From Thermococcus sp. Bubb.Bath (GTDB lineage Archaea; Methanobacteriota_B; Thermococci; Thermococcales; Thermococcaceae): 64,000 nucleotides of DNA. A program made the translations under genes and the position numbers. The stretch is taken from the NCBI RefSeq assembly GCF_012027595.1, contig NZ_SNUR01000003.1, positions 224,011-288,010 on the forward strand, given 5' to 3'. The notes under the pieces were generated by a model. The model was not told the origin of the DNA. It did not search any database and saw only the letters and a list, made by a program, of their open reading frames with translations. This document shows, piece after piece, positions 16,997 through 26,034 of this stretch. How positions within the stretch are numbered: the stretch's first letter is position 1; every line of letters starts with the position of its first letter.

Positions 16997-17713
16997 TCAC
17001 TCGTTGAGCCCGCGGACGATATCAACGACGTCTCTCAGTCTGGAGACAACAAAATCGCAGTTGCCCCAGAGTTCCCGCTTCTTGCCCTCGGGATCAAGCA
17101 GGATTGAGAGCATCCCCACGTTCCTAGACCCAACGCAGTCCTTCGAGGGATTGTCGCCAACGTAGACCGCTTCCTCCGGCTTCACCCCGGCGCGCTCAAG
17201 GGCCAGCTGGAAGGGCCTCGGATGGGGCTTGTAAAAGCCTGCATCTTCACTCGTCGTTATCGTGTCGAAGAGGTCGAGGATTCCGAGGGCGTCTAAATGG
17301 GCCATTATGTAATCGTTGTCGGAGTCAGTTATTATACCAACGTGGAGTCCCGCCCCCTTTAAGGCTTCAATGGTTTCTTTTGCATCTGGAAAGAGCTGGC
17401 CGTACCTCCGGTGCATCTCGATGCTGATGTCCCAGAACTCCTCCGGAACCTCGAAGCCGTACCTCTCGGCCACTTTCCGTATAGCTTCAGTGTCAACCTC
17501 GCGGATTTTAACGTAGGGCTTTCCGGTGAGTTCCCTGAAGAGAGCGGAGCTCTCGGCCTCGTACTCCTCCCAGAGTTTTATATAGTCGAGGTCTTCCCTT
17601 TCGGCCCTCTTGAGGACTTCCCTCACGATGTTCTGGTGGGTAATGTTTTCGCCGGCCTTCGTTATCAGCGTCCCCACGAAGTCGAAGAACACAGCCCTTA
17701 TCACGGCCACCAC
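16997..17713 (-). CDS. HAD-superfamily hydrolase
   Basis: The 238-aa protein has all HAD motifs: motif I FFDFVGTL (the second Asp of DxD is replaced by Val in this reading), motif II ITDSDND and a C-terminal GDNPSKDCVGSRNVGM. The helical cap (about residues 20-95) makes it a class I HAD, usually a small phosphatase. Note that the usual DxD acid/base Asp (nucleophile +2) is Val here, while motif I still has the nucleophile Asp, so activity may be altered. The start is GTG 17711-17713 or the in-frame GTG nine bases later, which has a better GGTGGT spacing. A TATA-like TTTAAAT (about 17735-17741) lies upstream. Confidence 0.88.
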   Translation of the reverse strand: MVAVIRAVFFDFVGTLITKAGENITHQNIVREVLKRAEREDLDYIKLWEEYEAESSALFRELTGKPYVKIREVDTEAIRKVAERYGFEVPEEFWDISIEMHRRYGQLFPDAKETIEALKGAGLHVGIITDSDNDYIMAHLDALGILDLFDTITTSEDAGFYKPHPRPFQLALERAGVKPEEAVYVGDNPSKDCVGSRNVGMLSILLDPEGKKRELWGNCDFVVSRLRDVVDIVRGLNE

Positions 17714-17850
17714 CGGGTATGCTTCTCCAGGTCATTTAAACCCCTTTCCGTCAGTTCGTCAAGATTTCTATGGCTCTCTTTTGACAAATTGGCGAAAAGA
17801 CGATAAATTTTTAGAAAAACTTTTATCAAAGAAGCGGGGTCTTAGAATGG

Positions 17851-18126
17851 GTGATAAAAACGGAGGCAATACTCCTCGTCTGGGGAGTAAGGGATGAGGT
17901 GCTTGAAAAAATCCCCGTGGAAGGGCAGTGGCTGTACGGGGAGTACGATTTCATAGCCAGGGTGGAGTTCGCCGATGTTGCGGAGATGGAAGCCTTTGAG
18001 AGGCTCCTGAGGAGAATCATCAACGGGAACACCTACAAGCTCCTGCCCGTAAAGATCTCGGCAGTTAGGGACAGGGAAAGTATGAAGGTCTCAGTGATCG
18101 AAGCCATACAAGAACTCGCCGTGTGA
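17851..18126 (+). CDS. Stand-alone Lrp/AsnC ligand-binding (RAM) domain protein
   Basis: The 91-aa protein has the beta-alpha-beta-beta-alpha-beta pattern of the AsnC effector domain (LLVWGVRDEVLEKI, GEYDFIARVEFADVAEMEAF) but no helix-turn-helix. Such single-domain members assemble with themselves or with full Lrp proteins and sense amino acids. The start is GTG 17851. A TATA-like CTTTTATC (about 17819-17826) would place the transcript start within a few bases of it, so the message is likely leaderless. Its 3' end overlaps convergent cobD by 36 bp. Confidence 0.85.
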   Translation: MIKTEAILLVWGVRDEVLEKIPVEGQWLYGEYDFIARVEFADVAEMEAFERLLRRIINGNTYKLLPVKISAVRDRESMKVSVIEAIQELAV

Positions 18127-19086
18127 GAGCTCCAGAAGTGTTTTTATCAGCATGTTATCTTCCTCCTGCGTCCTGACCGAGAAGCGGATATAGTCGGGAA
18201 GACCGAAGCTGGAGCAGTCCCTTACGAGCACCCCCTTCTCCTTCAGCTCCTCAACCGTCTTTTTGGCATCTCCAACGTGCTTTACGAAGAAGTTCGCATC
18301 GCTCTTAACCCCAAGGGCTCTTTCAATCCTCCTCTTCTCCCGCCAGATTAGGGGCATCGTCCTCTTCAAATGCCTGAACTCATCCTCCAGCAGGAACTCA
18401 AGGAAAGCCACCCCTGTTGAACCTATCGCCCAAGGCATCCTGACGCTCCTGAAGGCTTCCGAGAACCCAAGCACGTAGCCGACCCTTATCCCTGGCAGGC
18501 CGTAGCTCTTTGTGAAGGTTCTGAGCTTCACGACGTTCTCTCCCTCAGGGCTTTCGGGCCTCTCCACGAAGTCTATGAAGGCCTCGTCGAGGACAAGCAG
18601 GGCGTTCCTGTCCTCAACGGCATCTAAGAGGGGTTTCAGCTCCCTTTTCCTGTAGAACTTCCCATCCGGGTTGTTTGGGTTGCAGAAGAACACTACTGAG
18701 TTTTTCTCAACAAGCCGGGAAAGCCCTTCGGGGTCGTTTGGACCTTTGACGACCATCGCCCCAAAGATTCTGGTGACCCTTTCGTACTCACCGTAGGTGT
18801 GAGAAGGGATTATCACCTTCTTACCCCTCAGCCCAAGGATTCCAAGGAGATAGAGGGCCTCGGTTATTCCAGCCGTTACAGTAACGGGCTCGCCCACCAG
18901 CTCTGATAGGCCTTCCTCAAGCTCCTCATAGTAGAGGTAGTGGTCGCTTATCTCCCTAGCCCTCTCGAACATCTCATCCAGCCACTCCGGCGGATAGGGG
19001 TTCAAGGAAGCCGAGAAGTCTACCAGCCCCTCATCCTTTCTCCTTGCCCCGCCGTGGTAGGTGGAGAAATTCACGGCTTCAAGCAT
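18091..19086 (-). CDS. cobD: L-threonine-O-3-phosphate decarboxylase (PLP, cobamide pathway)
   Basis: Start at ATG 19084-19086 after GGGTGTGCCC (331 aa). This is a fold-type I PLP enzyme close to histidinol-phosphate aminotransferase. The PLP lysine is in [14 protein letters not shown], and FCNPNNPDG and LDEAFIDF are the other cofactor motifs. CobD makes (R)-1-amino-2-propanol phosphate, which CbiB attaches to adenosylcobyric acid. The N-terminal NFSTYHGGA fits CobD better than HisC. The gene overlaps the end of cbiB by 16 bp, which strongly supports the cobamide role over histidine synthesis. Confidence 0.9.
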   Translation of the reverse strand: MLEAVNFSTYHGGARRKDEGLVDFSASLNPYPPEWLDEMFERAREISDHYLYYEELEEGLSELVGEPVTVTAGITEALYLLGILGLRGKKVIIPSHTYGEYERVTRIFGAMVVKGPNDPEGLSRLVEKNSVVFFCNPNNPDGKFYRKRELKPLLDAVEDRNALLVLDEAFIDFVERPESPEGENVVKLRTFTKSYGLPGIRVGYVLGFSEAFRSVRMPWAIGSTGVAFLEFLLEDEFRHLKRTMPLIWREKRRIERALGVKSDANFFVKHVGDAKKTVEELKEKGVLVRDCSSFGLPDYIRFSVRTQEEDNMLIKTLLELSHGEFLYGFDH

Positions 19087-19955
19087 GGGCACACCCCCGT
19101 TGCGAGCGGTATCATCACGATCACAACCCACTCAGCAACAATCGTCCAGTAAACCCTCAAAGCTCGTTTTATGTCCTCGTTTTTTGGTTCTCTACCTGGA
19201 AAGCCGTAAACTCCAGACTTCTCAAGCCAAACTCCGAGGACTGCACTCATGGCCGCCATTGGCTTGTCGGAGTTTATCTTGAACCTCGCCATCTTGCAGT
19301 ACTCCAGAATCTTTCTCCCGCCGAGGGGGAGGTAGAGGAGAACGGTTAGCCGGGCAGGGATGAAGTTCAGGACATCATCAAGCCTCGCCGAAAACTTTCC
19401 GAAGAACTCATAGCGCTCGTTCCGGTAGCCGAGCATAGCATCGAGCGTGTTCACGGCGCGGTAAACTACCACCCCCGGAAGGCCGAAGAGGAGGAAGTAG
19501 AAGAGTGGCGCCACAACCGAGTCGTTCAGGTTCTCCGCGAGGCTCTCTATCGAAGCCGAGTTCAGGTGGGCTTCATCGAGAGCTTTCGTGTCCCTGCTGA
19601 CTATCATCGAGACAGCCTTTCTCTTCTCCCCAATGTCATTGGTTATCGTCCTCGAAACGTGCTCGTGGAGGCTCCTCACGGCGAAGGAGCTTTTCAGGAA
19701 GTAGGCCGCGAGGATGTAGTTGAGTGGGAAGGGAGGGCAAAAAGGCAGAATTGAAAGGAGAAATGCAAAGGTAATTACAATCAACGCTGTGAAGAGTCCA
19801 ACCATGAAATCAAGGACTGGAGAGCACCTCCTGTAGTGAGAGTCGAGAAAGTCCACTATCTTCCCGAACCAGACGACAGGATGGAGCTCCGACGGAGGCT
19901 CGCCGAGTACCAAGTCCCACGCGAGGGCCAGGGAAAAGACCGCTAAGGCTTCCAT
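19071..19955 (-). CDS. cbiB: Adenosylcobinamide-phosphate synthase
   Basis: Start at ATG 19953-19955 after TTTGGAGA (294 aa). The protein is a multi-span membrane enzyme with the family N-terminus [19 protein letters not shown]. It also has the internal [24 protein letters not shown] segment and [11 protein letters not shown], all typical of CbiB/CobD-type synthases. It joins aminopropanol phosphate (from cobD next door) to cobyric acid, forming adenosylcobinamide phosphate. It overlaps cobD at its 3' end and the DNA glycosylase gene at its 5' end by 13 bp, so the three form one transcript. Confidence 0.94.
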   Translation of the reverse strand: MEALAVFSLALAWDLVLGEPPSELHPVVWFGKIVDFLDSHYRRCSPVLDFMVGLFTALIVITFAFLLSILPFCPPFPLNYILAAYFLKSSFAVRSLHEHVSRTITNDIGEKRKAVSMIVSRDTKALDEAHLNSASIESLAENLNDSVVAPLFYFLLFGLPGVVVYRAVNTLDAMLGYRNERYEFFGKFSARLDDVLNFIPARLTVLLYLPLGGRKILEYCKMARFKINSDKPMAAMSAVLGVWLEKSGVYGFPGREPKNEDIKRALRVYWTIVAEWVVIVMIPLATGVCPCLKP

Positions 19956-20707
19956 TCTCCAAAGGCCTCCTTTATTACGTGATATTCTTCGAGGATTCCA
20001 CAATTTGGCTCTCTCACGCCCTTCCTCACGTACCAGGCAGGATGGCGGAGGTAACTCGCATTAAAGCCGAGCTTCCTTAAGGCCCTCTGGGCTGTTCTGC
20101 CGATTGCGAAGACCGCTTTCGGTTTTAGAATCTCCAACTCCTCAGCCAAAAGCTCCAGCGCACCCTCAGGGATGCCCTTCAGCCTGTTTTCAGGCGGATT
20201 GCACTTGACGGCGTTGGCTATGTAAACGAAATCCGGGTTGAGGCCGAGGGCGAAGAGAACCTTCCTTAGGAGCATTCCCGAGGCATCCCGGTAGAAGCAT
20301 ATTCCAGTCTTTCCACAACCCCTCCTCCCAGGGGCCTCTCCGACGAGGACGAGGCCCGAGCCAGGCCAGCCGTTGGCCAATGGAAGTCCTTCGAACTCCC
20401 CAATTTGAAGCTGATAACGGTAGTTCTCCTCGCCGCAGGAATGGATCGGGTCTTCCAAAAGCTCCCGGTAAAGCTCCGTGAGCTTTTTTCCAGTCTCAAT
20501 GTCCCGCTCCCCGACCACAAGGAATCTCTCAGAGGGGTTGTAGATCGTCCTCGCGTAAGGGCCGTATGTTCTCTCGTCGAGCACTAAAAAGTCCCTCCAG
20601 TCCCGGATGGGAAAAAGAGTCGTCTTCAGGTTCCTCGGGTTGATGTAAACCTCTCCGGTCTTCCTGAGCTTCCCGAACTCCAAGAGCATAATGGATAAAA
20701 ACTCCAT
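19943..20707 (-). CDS. Uracil-DNA glycosylase superfamily protein (family 4/5-like, Fe-S)
   Basis: Start at ATG 20705-20707 (254 aa); the longer frame upstream overlaps the divergent gene and has no RBS. Motif 1 is [13 protein letters not shown] and the C-terminal motif is RHPAWYVR. Cysteines at [24 protein letters not shown] and PNCGIL could hold a 4Fe-4S cluster, as in family 4 enzymes. Such enzymes cut uracil from deaminated DNA, an important need at high temperature. Motif 1 differs from the usual family 4 form (GxxxG region), so the exact family is uncertain. Co-transcription with cbiB and cobD looks incidental. Confidence 0.82.
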   Translation of the reverse strand: MEFLSIMLLEFGKLRKTGEVYINPRNLKTTLFPIRDWRDFLVLDERTYGPYARTIYNPSERFLVVGERDIETGKKLTELYRELLEDPIHSCGEENYRYQLQIGEFEGLPLANGWPGSGLVLVGEAPGRRGCGKTGICFYRDASGMLLRKVLFALGLNPDFVYIANAVKCNPPENRLKGIPEGALELLAEELEILKPKAVFAIGRTAQRALRKLGFNASYLRHPAWYVRKGVREPNCGILEEYHVIKEAFGEWKP

Positions 20708-20731
20708 GGGGTTTATAGCTTTGGTGGTTGA

Positions 20732-21316
20732 ATGACTAAGGGAGTTGCCTTCTTTTCGGGTGGCAAGGACGGGCTTTACGCCCTCCATCTCGTGGGGAGA
20801 ATGAGGGTAGAGGTGCCCTATTTGTTGACCCTCAAGACGACGATAGGACTCTCCCCCCACTGGGAGAACTTTGAGGCGCTGAAGACGTTGGCAAATGCAA
20901 TGGGGAGGGAGGTTTTAACCTTTGACATGGCGAGGGGGAGTGATGCACTGGCGAGGTTCATAGGGTCACTCAACGTTGATTACCTCATAGCGGGTGATGT
21001 TTACCTCGAAGACCACCTGAGATGGGTGGAGCACTTGGCGGAGAAGGCCGGCGTAAAGCCCCTAGAGCCCCTCTGGGGAAGGGACACAAAAGAGCTCGCG
21101 GAGGAAATGCTGGATGCAGGCTTCAGGTGGGCAATAATAGCGGTAAATAAGAAAAAGCTCGGGAAAGAGTGGCTTGGCTACACCTTCCGTTTGATTGATG
21201 ATCTGGAAGGCTTTCTCAACGCCAACCCGGGCGTTGATCCAATAGGTGAGGCCGGAGAGTTCCACACGGTCCTGTTGGAATCTCCGCTCTTTAAGGAGAG
21301 ATTGACATCGAAATAA
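20732..21316 (+). CDS. Dph6-like ATP pyrophosphatase (diphthine-ammonia ligase family), frameshifted near 3' end
   Basis: The 194-aa frame starts at ATG 20732 with GGTGGTTGA in front and a TATA-like TTTATAG at about 20712. The PP-loop is FFSGGKDGLYAL (residues 8-19). The family motif GEAGEFHT (GExGEYHT type) is at about residue 173, so it belongs to the Dph6/DUF71 ATPase family that amidates diphthine on EF2. Thermococcales carry several paralogs. The frame stops early at TSK-stop after SPLFKER. The sequence missing from a normal C-terminus (IDIEIKSVEESERYWWVRFG) is encoded directly downstream in another frame (21301-21375). A one-base loss near 21300 explains this. Confidence 0.85.
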   Translation: MTKGVAFFSGGKDGLYALHLVGRMRVEVPYLLTLKTTIGLSPHWENFEALKTLANAMGREVLTFDMARGSDALARFIGSLNVDYLIAGDVYLEDHLRWVEHLAEKAGVKPLEPLWGRDTKELAEEMLDAGFRWAIIAVNKKKLGKEWLGYTFRLIDDLEGFLNANPGVDPIGEAGEFHTVLLESPLFKERLTSK

Positions 21317-21375
21317 AGTCCGTTGAGGAAAGCGAGAGGTACTGGTGGGTGAGGTTTGGGCTGAGAAAGACATAA
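21301..21375 (+). pseudogene. Out-of-frame C-terminus of the Dph6-like gene
   Basis: Read from ATT 21301, this stretch encodes IDIEIKSVEESERYWWVRFG and ends at TAA 21373-21375. Members of the family usually end with SPLF-K-R-I/hydrophobic followed by a short strand of just this kind. One extra A after 21301 (AGA ATT instead of AGATT) would fuse it to the upstream 190 codons. It could be a sequencing error, a real recent mutation or, less likely, programmed frameshifting. Confidence 0.7.
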
Positions 21376-21411
21376 TAACGTTTAGGCGTTAGGGGTACTG
21401 AGGTGAGGTTT

Positions 21412-21645
21412 ATGGGAACGTCCGAGATCGTCATACGGCTCAAGGTGCCCCCCGAGTGGGAGGGAATGTTTGAGGCCATTAGGGAAAAGGTGATCCTTGA
21501 GGTCTCCCAGGAAATGCAGCGGAGGATTGGAGAGGCAAGAAAGTTTGAGGAGATTCTAAAGAAAGCTCAACCTGACGAGGAAGGCCTCAAAAAGCTCGAA
21601 GAGGAGATAAAAGAGTCAATAGCCCGGAGATATGGGGCGGTGTGA
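21412..21645 (+). CDS. Antitoxin partner of PIN-domain toxin (VapB-like)
   Basis: Start at ATG 21412 after GAGGTGAGGTTT (77 aa); an in-frame upstream codon at 21403 lies in the RBS. The N-terminal EIVIRLKVPPEWEG has the short beta-strand look of small DNA-binding antitoxins. The rest is a charged coiled-coil helix that could mask the toxin active site. Its stop directly abuts the start of the PIN toxin at 21646, the classic type II toxin-antitoxin arrangement. A TATA-like ACATAATAAC lies at about 21369-21378. Confidence 0.82.
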   Translation: MGTSEIVIRLKVPPEWEGMFEAIREKVILEVSQEMQRRIGEARKFEEILKKAQPDEEGLKKLEEEIKESIARRYGAV

Positions 21646-22083
21646 ATGGAGCTTGTGCTCGACTTCAACGTCATCTTCTCGGCACTTTACGGAAGAGGCG
21701 TTGCTTACAAAATTTTTATGGAGAACCACGTCCTAGATAAGTTCCGACTCTTGATTCCAGCCTATTTATGGGAAGAGCTTGACTCCAAGCGCGAGAGAAT
21801 ATCGAGGCTCACGCATTTGAGTGAGGATGAGGTTGCCTACGTGCTTTCGATTATACGGAGACAGACTGTTGTAATTCCTGAAAACGTAATCCTTCAAGGA
21901 GTGGAAAAGGCTGGGGAAATCTGTCCTGACCCAAAAGACATCCCATATGTGGCCCTCGCTCTGGCACTCAACGTCCCACTTCTTACGGGAGACAAGAAGC
22001 TTGCGGAATCTGTTGGTGGATATATCAAGGTTTACACTCCCAGAGAAGTTTTAGACTTCCTTGAAGGCAGGTCTGAGCTATGA
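21646..22083 (+). CDS. PIN-domain ribonuclease toxin (VapC-like)
   Basis: The 145-aa protein has a PIN nuclease core. The first acidic residue is in LVLDFNVIFSALY (DFN instead of the common DTN), then come EEL at about residue 44, CPDPKDIPYVALAL and LLTGDKKLAE. These residues bind Mg2+ and cut RNA in VapC toxins. It is directly downstream of its antitoxin and overlaps cobZ by ATGA, so the cobamide genes cobZ and cobS are transcribed behind it. Confidence 0.88.
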   Translation: MELVLDFNVIFSALYGRGVAYKIFMENHVLDKFRLLIPAYLWEELDSKRERISRLTHLSEDEVAYVLSIIRRQTVVIPENVILQGVEKAGEICPDPKDIPYVALALALNVPLLTGDKKLAESVGGYIKVYTPREVLDFLEGRSEL

Positions 22084-22493
22084 ACGCCCAAGAACTCCTC
22101 AAAAGGCTCGAATCACTGGGGATAACCCTTGATGCAATGATTGACGCAGCCTTGGAGCTCTATATCGGGGAGGAAGAAGAGGCCGTTAGGGAAAAGCTGC
22201 AAAAGCTCATGCTCCATTATCTGAATGACATCAACGCCCAGGCCCTTCTGATGGCCGCTCTGCTGCTTGAGGATGCTTTTAAAGTCGAGGGCGACCCCGT
22301 GAACCTCGTGGCAGATGAGCTCATAGGAATAAACATCGCAGAGTACATCGGCGGAAAGATGGCGCTCTTCAACTTCTTCTACTACGACACGAGGAAGCCC
22401 GGAATCCTGGCGGAACTTCCACCCTTTCTGGATGATGCCATCGGGGGCTTTATAGCCGGCTGCATGACAAAGGTGTTCGAGGGAGAATTATGA
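22080..22493 (+). CDS. cobZ: Alpha-ribazole-5'-phosphate phosphatase (PgpA-like)
   Basis: The 137-aa protein belongs to the PgpA-like family to which archaeal CobZ belongs. Conserved parts visible are [18 protein letters not shown] and [21 protein letters not shown]. CobZ removes phosphate from alpha-ribazole phosphate or from the phosphorylated cobamide after CobS, replacing bacterial CobC. It begins with ATG overlapping the toxin stop (ATGA) and overlaps cobS the same way. Context favours CobZ over a phosphatidylglycerophosphatase. No membrane span is seen, which also argues against PgpA. Confidence 0.88.
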   Translation: MNAQELLKRLESLGITLDAMIDAALELYIGEEEEAVREKLQKLMLHYLNDINAQALLMAALLLEDAFKVEGDPVNLVADELIGINIAEYIGGKMALFNFFYYDTRKPGILAELPPFLDDAIGGFIAGCMTKVFEGEL

Positions 22494-23185
22494 GGAACGT
22501 CCTACCGTTTTTGACAAGAGTTCCCGTCAAAGGGGACTTTGAAAAGATTCCAAACGAGCTGTGGGCCTTTCCTCTCGTGGCCCTTGTTAGCTCGGCCCTT
22601 TCAACAGCCGTTCTGTACCTAAAACTCCCCCTCGCCAACGTGCTCGCGGTTCTCGCTCTCTACTGGACGATAGGCCTCCTCCATCTAGACGGCCTGGCCG
22701 ACTGGGCCGACGGAATAATGGTCAAGGGAGATAGGGAAAAGAAAATCCAAGTTATGAAGGACGTGAACACTGGGGTAGCCGGGCTTTTTGCCGTTGTCAT
22801 AGTTCTCCTCCTCCAGGTCTACTCCCTCCAGCGCCTCCCGTTCTACGCTATCTTCTTAGGCGAACTGAACTCCAAGATGGCCATGCTTTTGGCTCTGGCA
22901 ACCAAAAAACCCCTCGGAAATGGGCTGGGGGCGTATTTCATGGGGAAGATGAATTGGAGGCAACTGGCCGTTGGGGTGTCCCTCTACGCCCTCCTCTACC
23001 TTCCCGTTGGCCTCTTTGAGCCGGAAGCTTTAGCTGGAATCCTCGGACTCCTTTTTGGGGTCTACATTGTCCGACTCTCTCTGAAAGACTTCGGCGGAAT
23101 AAACGGGGACTGCATTGGCGCCGTTGCCGAGATAACGCGGACCGGGACGGTTTTAGTTATGGCCATCGCGTGGTGGTACGCGTGA
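22490..23185 (+). CDS. cobS: Adenosylcobinamide-GDP ribazoletransferase (cobalamin synthase)
   Basis: The 231-aa polytopic membrane protein starts [12 protein letters not shown], which is the family N-terminus. It has [20 protein letters not shown], the acidic metal/diphosphate site of CobS, and a late [19 protein letters not shown] motif. It joins the activated lower ligand base (alpha-ribazole) to adenosylcobinamide-GDP made by CobY. The start overlaps the cobZ stop (ATGA). It ends the first cobamide transcript, 50 bp before the second VapBC pair. Confidence 0.95.
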   Translation: MRNVLPFLTRVPVKGDFEKIPNELWAFPLVALVSSALSTAVLYLKLPLANVLAVLALYWTIGLLHLDGLADWADGIMVKGDREKKIQVMKDVNTGVAGLFAVVIVLLLQVYSLQRLPFYAIFLGELNSKMAMLLALATKKPLGNGLGAYFMGKMNWRQLAVGVSLYALLYLPVGLFEPEALAGILGLLFGVYIVRLSLKDFGGINGDCIGAVAEITRTGTVLVMAIAWWYA

Positions 23186-23196
23186 GTTGTGCGATG

Positions 23197-23206
23197 GGTT
23201 TAAATT
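23197..23206 (+). promoter_or_regulatory. TATA box for the vapBC-cobY transcript
   Basis: GGTTTAAATT lies about 30 bp before the GGTGGTGGAAGC ribosome-binding site of the 23237 antitoxin. It would drive the toxin-antitoxin pair and cobY behind it. Confidence 0.5.
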
Positions 23207-23236
23207 CAGGGAAGGACAAAGAAGGGTGGTGGAAGC

Positions 23237-23443
23237 ATGGAGAATGTTGAAAAAATACTGAGTGAGCTTCCCCCTGCGGCGAGAAAGGAGCTTCTCGACT
23301 ACGCCGAGTTCCTCATGAAGAAATACAAAAAGAAGGGCAAGAAGTTTACCTTCTCCTGGGAAGGGAAGTTAAAGGACATTAAAATGAGCTCCGTAGAGCT
23401 CCAGCGCAGGCCACTGGAGTGGAGGAAGGATGTATCTGGTTGA
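23237..23443 (+). CDS. DUF2281-type antitoxin (VapB)
   Basis: The 68-aa protein begins MENVEKILSELPPAARKELL and continues DYAEFLMKKYKKKGKK, which is the short DUF2281 pattern (ELPPE..EVLDFVEFL). The C-terminal half is basic then mixed and likely wraps the toxin. The ATG is preceded by GGTGGTGGAAGC. The gene overlaps the PIN toxin by 14 bp. Confidence 0.87.
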   Translation: MENVEKILSELPPAARKELLDYAEFLMKKYKKKGKKFTFSWEGKLKDIKMSSVELQRRPLEWRKDVSG

Positions 23444-23810
23444 TACGAACGTCTTTCTGGAGATACTCCTCAGCCAAGAAAAGAAAGAGGAAGCCAAACG
23501 ATTCCTGATCGAAAACGAAGGCAAGCTTTCCGTTAGTGATTTCGCCCTTCATTCCATTGGGATAATCCTGTTCAAACTAAAACGGCCCGAGGTTTTCAGG
23601 GAGTTCCTCAACGATGTTCTGCCCAATGTAACCCTCCTCACACTTCCAGAGGGCAAATACGAATACGTTGTGGAAATTCACCTTCAGAGTGGTTTGGATT
23701 TTGACGATGCCTACCAGTGTGCCCTGGCAAGGACGTTCAACCTCACGATTGCAACCCTCGACAGCGACCTTCTCAGGGCCCCGCAGGATGTAAAGGTGAA
23801 ACTGCTCTAA
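23430..23810 (+). CDS. PIN-domain ribonuclease toxin (VapC)
   Basis: This 126-aa PIN protein has MYLVDTNVFLEILL (Asp5 of the active site), GLDFDDAYQCALAR and ATLDSDLLRA, giving the usual set of acidic residues. It overlaps its antitoxin by 14 bp. The GTG start of cobY follows 7 bp after the stop, so the pair is in one transcript with cobY. Confidence 0.9.
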   Translation: MYLVDTNVFLEILLSQEKKEEAKRFLIENEGKLSVSDFALHSIGIILFKLKRPEVFREFLNDVLPNVTLLTLPEGKYEYVVEIHLQSGLDFDDAYQCALARTFNLTIATLDSDLLRAPQDVKVKLL

Positions 23811-23817
23811 ATTCACG

Positions 23818-24384
23818 GTGGTATCTTTGATAATTATCCTCGCTGGAGGAAGATCAACGCGCATGGGGAAGGAGAAGCCCGTTCTTAGGATAGCTGGAAA
23901 GGAGATGCTCCTATGGATTTACGAAACTGCTTCGAAGGTCGGCAAGACCATCGTTGCCCTCTCACGAAACACACCGAAGACGAAGGAGCTGTGTCTCCGT
24001 GAGGGGATTCCCTTCATTGAAACGCCAGGTAAAGGATACGTTGAGGACGTTCGGTGGCTCCTGAGGGAGTTCGGGCCTTTTATAAGCTCCTCAGCAGACA
24101 TTCCCTTCGTAAAGCCGAGCGATTTTTATGCCCTCAAAAAGGCATTCGACAGAAGGGAGAGTCTGACTGGAGTTCTGCCTCTCCAGAAAGTTCCCAAAGA
24201 CCTTAAACCGCTCGTTTACCAGGGTTACGCGGTAGTAGGCCTCAACGCCGTGGGCCTTGATGGGGAGAGGTTCTTTGAACTTGAGAACCCGCTTTTGGCA
24301 TTAAACGTCAACACGCCGGAAGAGTTAAAGCTCGCTGAAAGGATAGAGAGACTCGTTAGGGGGGATGAAAGTGAGATACCGTAA
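23818..24384 (+). CDS. cobY: Adenosylcobinamide-phosphate guanylyltransferase
   Basis: The 188-aa protein is a MobA-like nucleotidyltransferase. It has the GTP-binding loop ILAGGRSTRMGKEKPVL, SSSADIPFVKPSDF (metal-binding Asp) and the terminal NVNTPEELKLAERI. Archaea use CobY, without kinase activity, instead of bacterial CobU. It makes adenosylcobinamide-GDP for CobS. Start: GTG 23818 overlaps the RBS; TTG 23827 has better spacing to GGTGGT and would give 185 aa. MobA for molybdopterin is the alternative, but context favours CobY. Confidence 0.9.
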   Translation: MVSLIIILAGGRSTRMGKEKPVLRIAGKEMLLWIYETASKVGKTIVALSRNTPKTKELCLREGIPFIETPGKGYVEDVRWLLREFGPFISSSADIPFVKPSDFYALKKAFDRRESLTGVLPLQKVPKDLKPLVYQGYAVVGLNAVGLDGERFFELENPLLALNVNTPEELKLAERIERLVRGDESEIP

Positions 24385-24586
24385 TAGGATAGCGAGTGCT
24401 TTGGCATTAATCCTCCTTGTGATGGTCGGGACTGTCCTCCTAACAGGTTTTCTGCTTTTTGCTCTCCTCCTGTTCGCGATTTTTCTTCTGCTCATCGCCG
24501 GTCTCTACGTTTACATACGCCTAAAGCTCTGGTGGAGGAAGAGACATCCGCCTAAAGAGCTTGAGAGGCCGGAGGATTACGTCTAA
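24365..24586 (+). CDS. Small membrane protein, 73 aa
   Basis: The protein has a basic N-terminus (KVRYRNR), two closely spaced or one long hydrophobic stretch (about residues 11-51) and a charged cytoplasmic tail ending LERPEDYV. The ATG at 24365 follows TTAGGGGGG and lies inside the end of cobY (20-bp overlap). The family is not recognised. A cobamide role is only suggested by overlap with cobY. Confidence 0.68.
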   Translation: MKVRYRNRIASALALILLVMVGTVLLTGFLLFALLLFAIFLLLIAGLYVYIRLKLWWRKRHPPKELERPEDYV

Positions 24587-26034
24587 AGTCCCAGCCCCTC
24601 GATGATGTAGTCTATGTCAACGCTCCTCTTCACAACACTGGCAAACCTCTCTATCTCCTCCTCAATGCTCCACTCCCCGACCTTCACAGGTTCAAGACCC
24701 TTCTCAGCCCTCAAGGTGTTGAGAAACCGCTCCGTGAAGGCGAAGTTGTGGAAGATTCCGTGGAGGTAGGTGCCGAAGGCCCTCTTGCCTATAGCTCCTT
24801 CGGGCTCAAAGGCCCCGCTCCCGTTTATCGAGGTGATCACCGAGAAAGGTTTATCGCTTGTGGAGCGCCCCATCCTGATCTCGTAGCCCTCAACCATCAT
24901 CCCTTTCGCAGGCTCCCACAGCACCTCAGCCCTCAGGTAGTTCGTCCTCTTCTCCCGGGAAAAGACGGTTTTGGCTGGAAGGAGACCGATGCCCTTGATT
25001 TTTCCGCGTTTTGATTCAACATCATCAACTATCTCCTCCCCAAGCATCTGGAAGCCGCCGCATACTCCCACGACGAAAGAGCCTTCCCTGTGGGCTTCGA
25101 TTATCGCATCCTCAATCCCGTTCTCCCTCATCCAGAGCAAATCCTCCACGGTGTTCTTGCTTCCGGGAATTATTATGAGGTCGCCACTTATTTCCTCAGC
25201 CCTCGTCACGTAATCCACGCCGTTCGCCCAGTGGAGAGGCTCGAAGTCAGTGAAGTTGCTTATATGCGGGAGCTTGATTATCTGGATGTGCAGGTCGCCC
25301 TTAACCTTCGGGAACTCGGCAAGCGAGTCCTCTTCAGGCAGGCGGTGGTCTATGTAGGGCACAACGCCGAGAACCGGCTTTCCGTAGCGCTCTTCGAGGA
25401 ACTCAAAGCCCGGCTTTAGGAGGGAAGGGTCACCCCGGAACTTGTTGAAGACGAAGCCCATAACGAGGTTCCGCTCCTCCCCGCTCAAAAGCTCCATGGT
25501 TCCGACGAGCTGGGCAAAGCTCCCGCCCCTGTCTATGTCTGCAACAAGAATGACCGGAGCGTTTACGGACCTCGCAACGCGCATGTTGGCTATGTCGTAG
25601 TCCTTGAGGTTTATCTCGACCGGCGAGCCGGCTCCCTCGATTATGACCAGCTCGTGCTCCCCTATGAGGGCTTTCAGGGCTTCCACCGCCTTCCTAAAAA
25701 GTTCCTCCTTCCGCGAGAGCATGTAATCCCTGGCGGAGACGCTCCCCATCGGCTTCCCCATGAAGACGACTTGGCTCCTCAGGTTGCCCTCGGGCTTGAG
25801 TAGGATCGGGTTGAACCTCACGCTCGGCTTTTTCTTGCAGGCGAGCGCCTGAAGGTACTGGGCGCGGCTTATCTCGCCCCCTTCGATGCTCGGTGCCGAG
25901 TTGAGGCTCATATTCTGGCTCTTGAAGGGAACAACGTCATAGCCGAGGTTCGCAAAGATTCTGCAGAGGGCCGCAACGAGAAGCGACTTTCCGGCTCCCG
26001 ACATTGTACCTTGGATCATCAGCGCCTTTCCCAT
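24583..26034 (-). CDS. cbiP: Adenosylcobyric acid synthase (glutamine-hydrolysing)
   Basis: The 483-aa enzyme has an N-terminal dethiobiotin-synthetase-like ATPase ([30 protein letters not shown]) and a C-terminal class I-type glutaminase. The glutaminase nucleophile Cys is in [14 protein letters not shown] and its His is in [10 protein letters not shown]. It amidates four side chains of the corrin ring to make adenosylcobyric acid (CobQ in bacteria). The ATG 26034 follows GAGGTGAGAAG, which lies inside the radical SAM gene upstream; the two overlap by 16 bp. It converges with the small membrane protein gene, overlapping by 4 bp. Confidence 0.96.
   Translation of the reverse strand: MGKALMIQGTMSGAGKSLLVAALCRIFANLGYDVVPFKSQNMSLNSAPSIEGGEISRAQYLQALACKKKPSVRFNPILLKPEGNLRSQVVFMGKPMGSVSARDYMLSRKEELFRKAVEALKALIGEHELVIIEGAGSPVEINLKDYDIANMRVARSVNAPVILVADIDRGGSFAQLVGTMELLSGEERNLVMGFVFNKFRGDPSLLKPGFEFLEERYGKPVLGVVPYIDHRLPEEDSLAEFPKVKGDLHIQIIKLPHISNFTDFEPLHWANGVDYVTRAEEISGDLIIIPGSKNTVEDLLWMRENGIEDAIIEAHREGSFVVGVCGGFQMLGEEIVDDVESKRGKIKGIGLLPAKTVFSREKRTNYLRAEVLWEPAKGMMVEGYEIRMGRSTSDKPFSVITSINGSGAFEPEGAIGKRAFGTYLHGIFHNFAFTERFLNTLRAEKGLEPVKVGEWSIEEEIERFASVVKRSVDIDYIIEGLGL

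Noticed and set aside
18091..19086. Histidinol-phosphate aminotransferase (hisC)
   Set aside because: The overlap with cbiB and the N-terminal NFSTYHGGA favour threonine-phosphate decarboxylase; no histidine genes are nearby.
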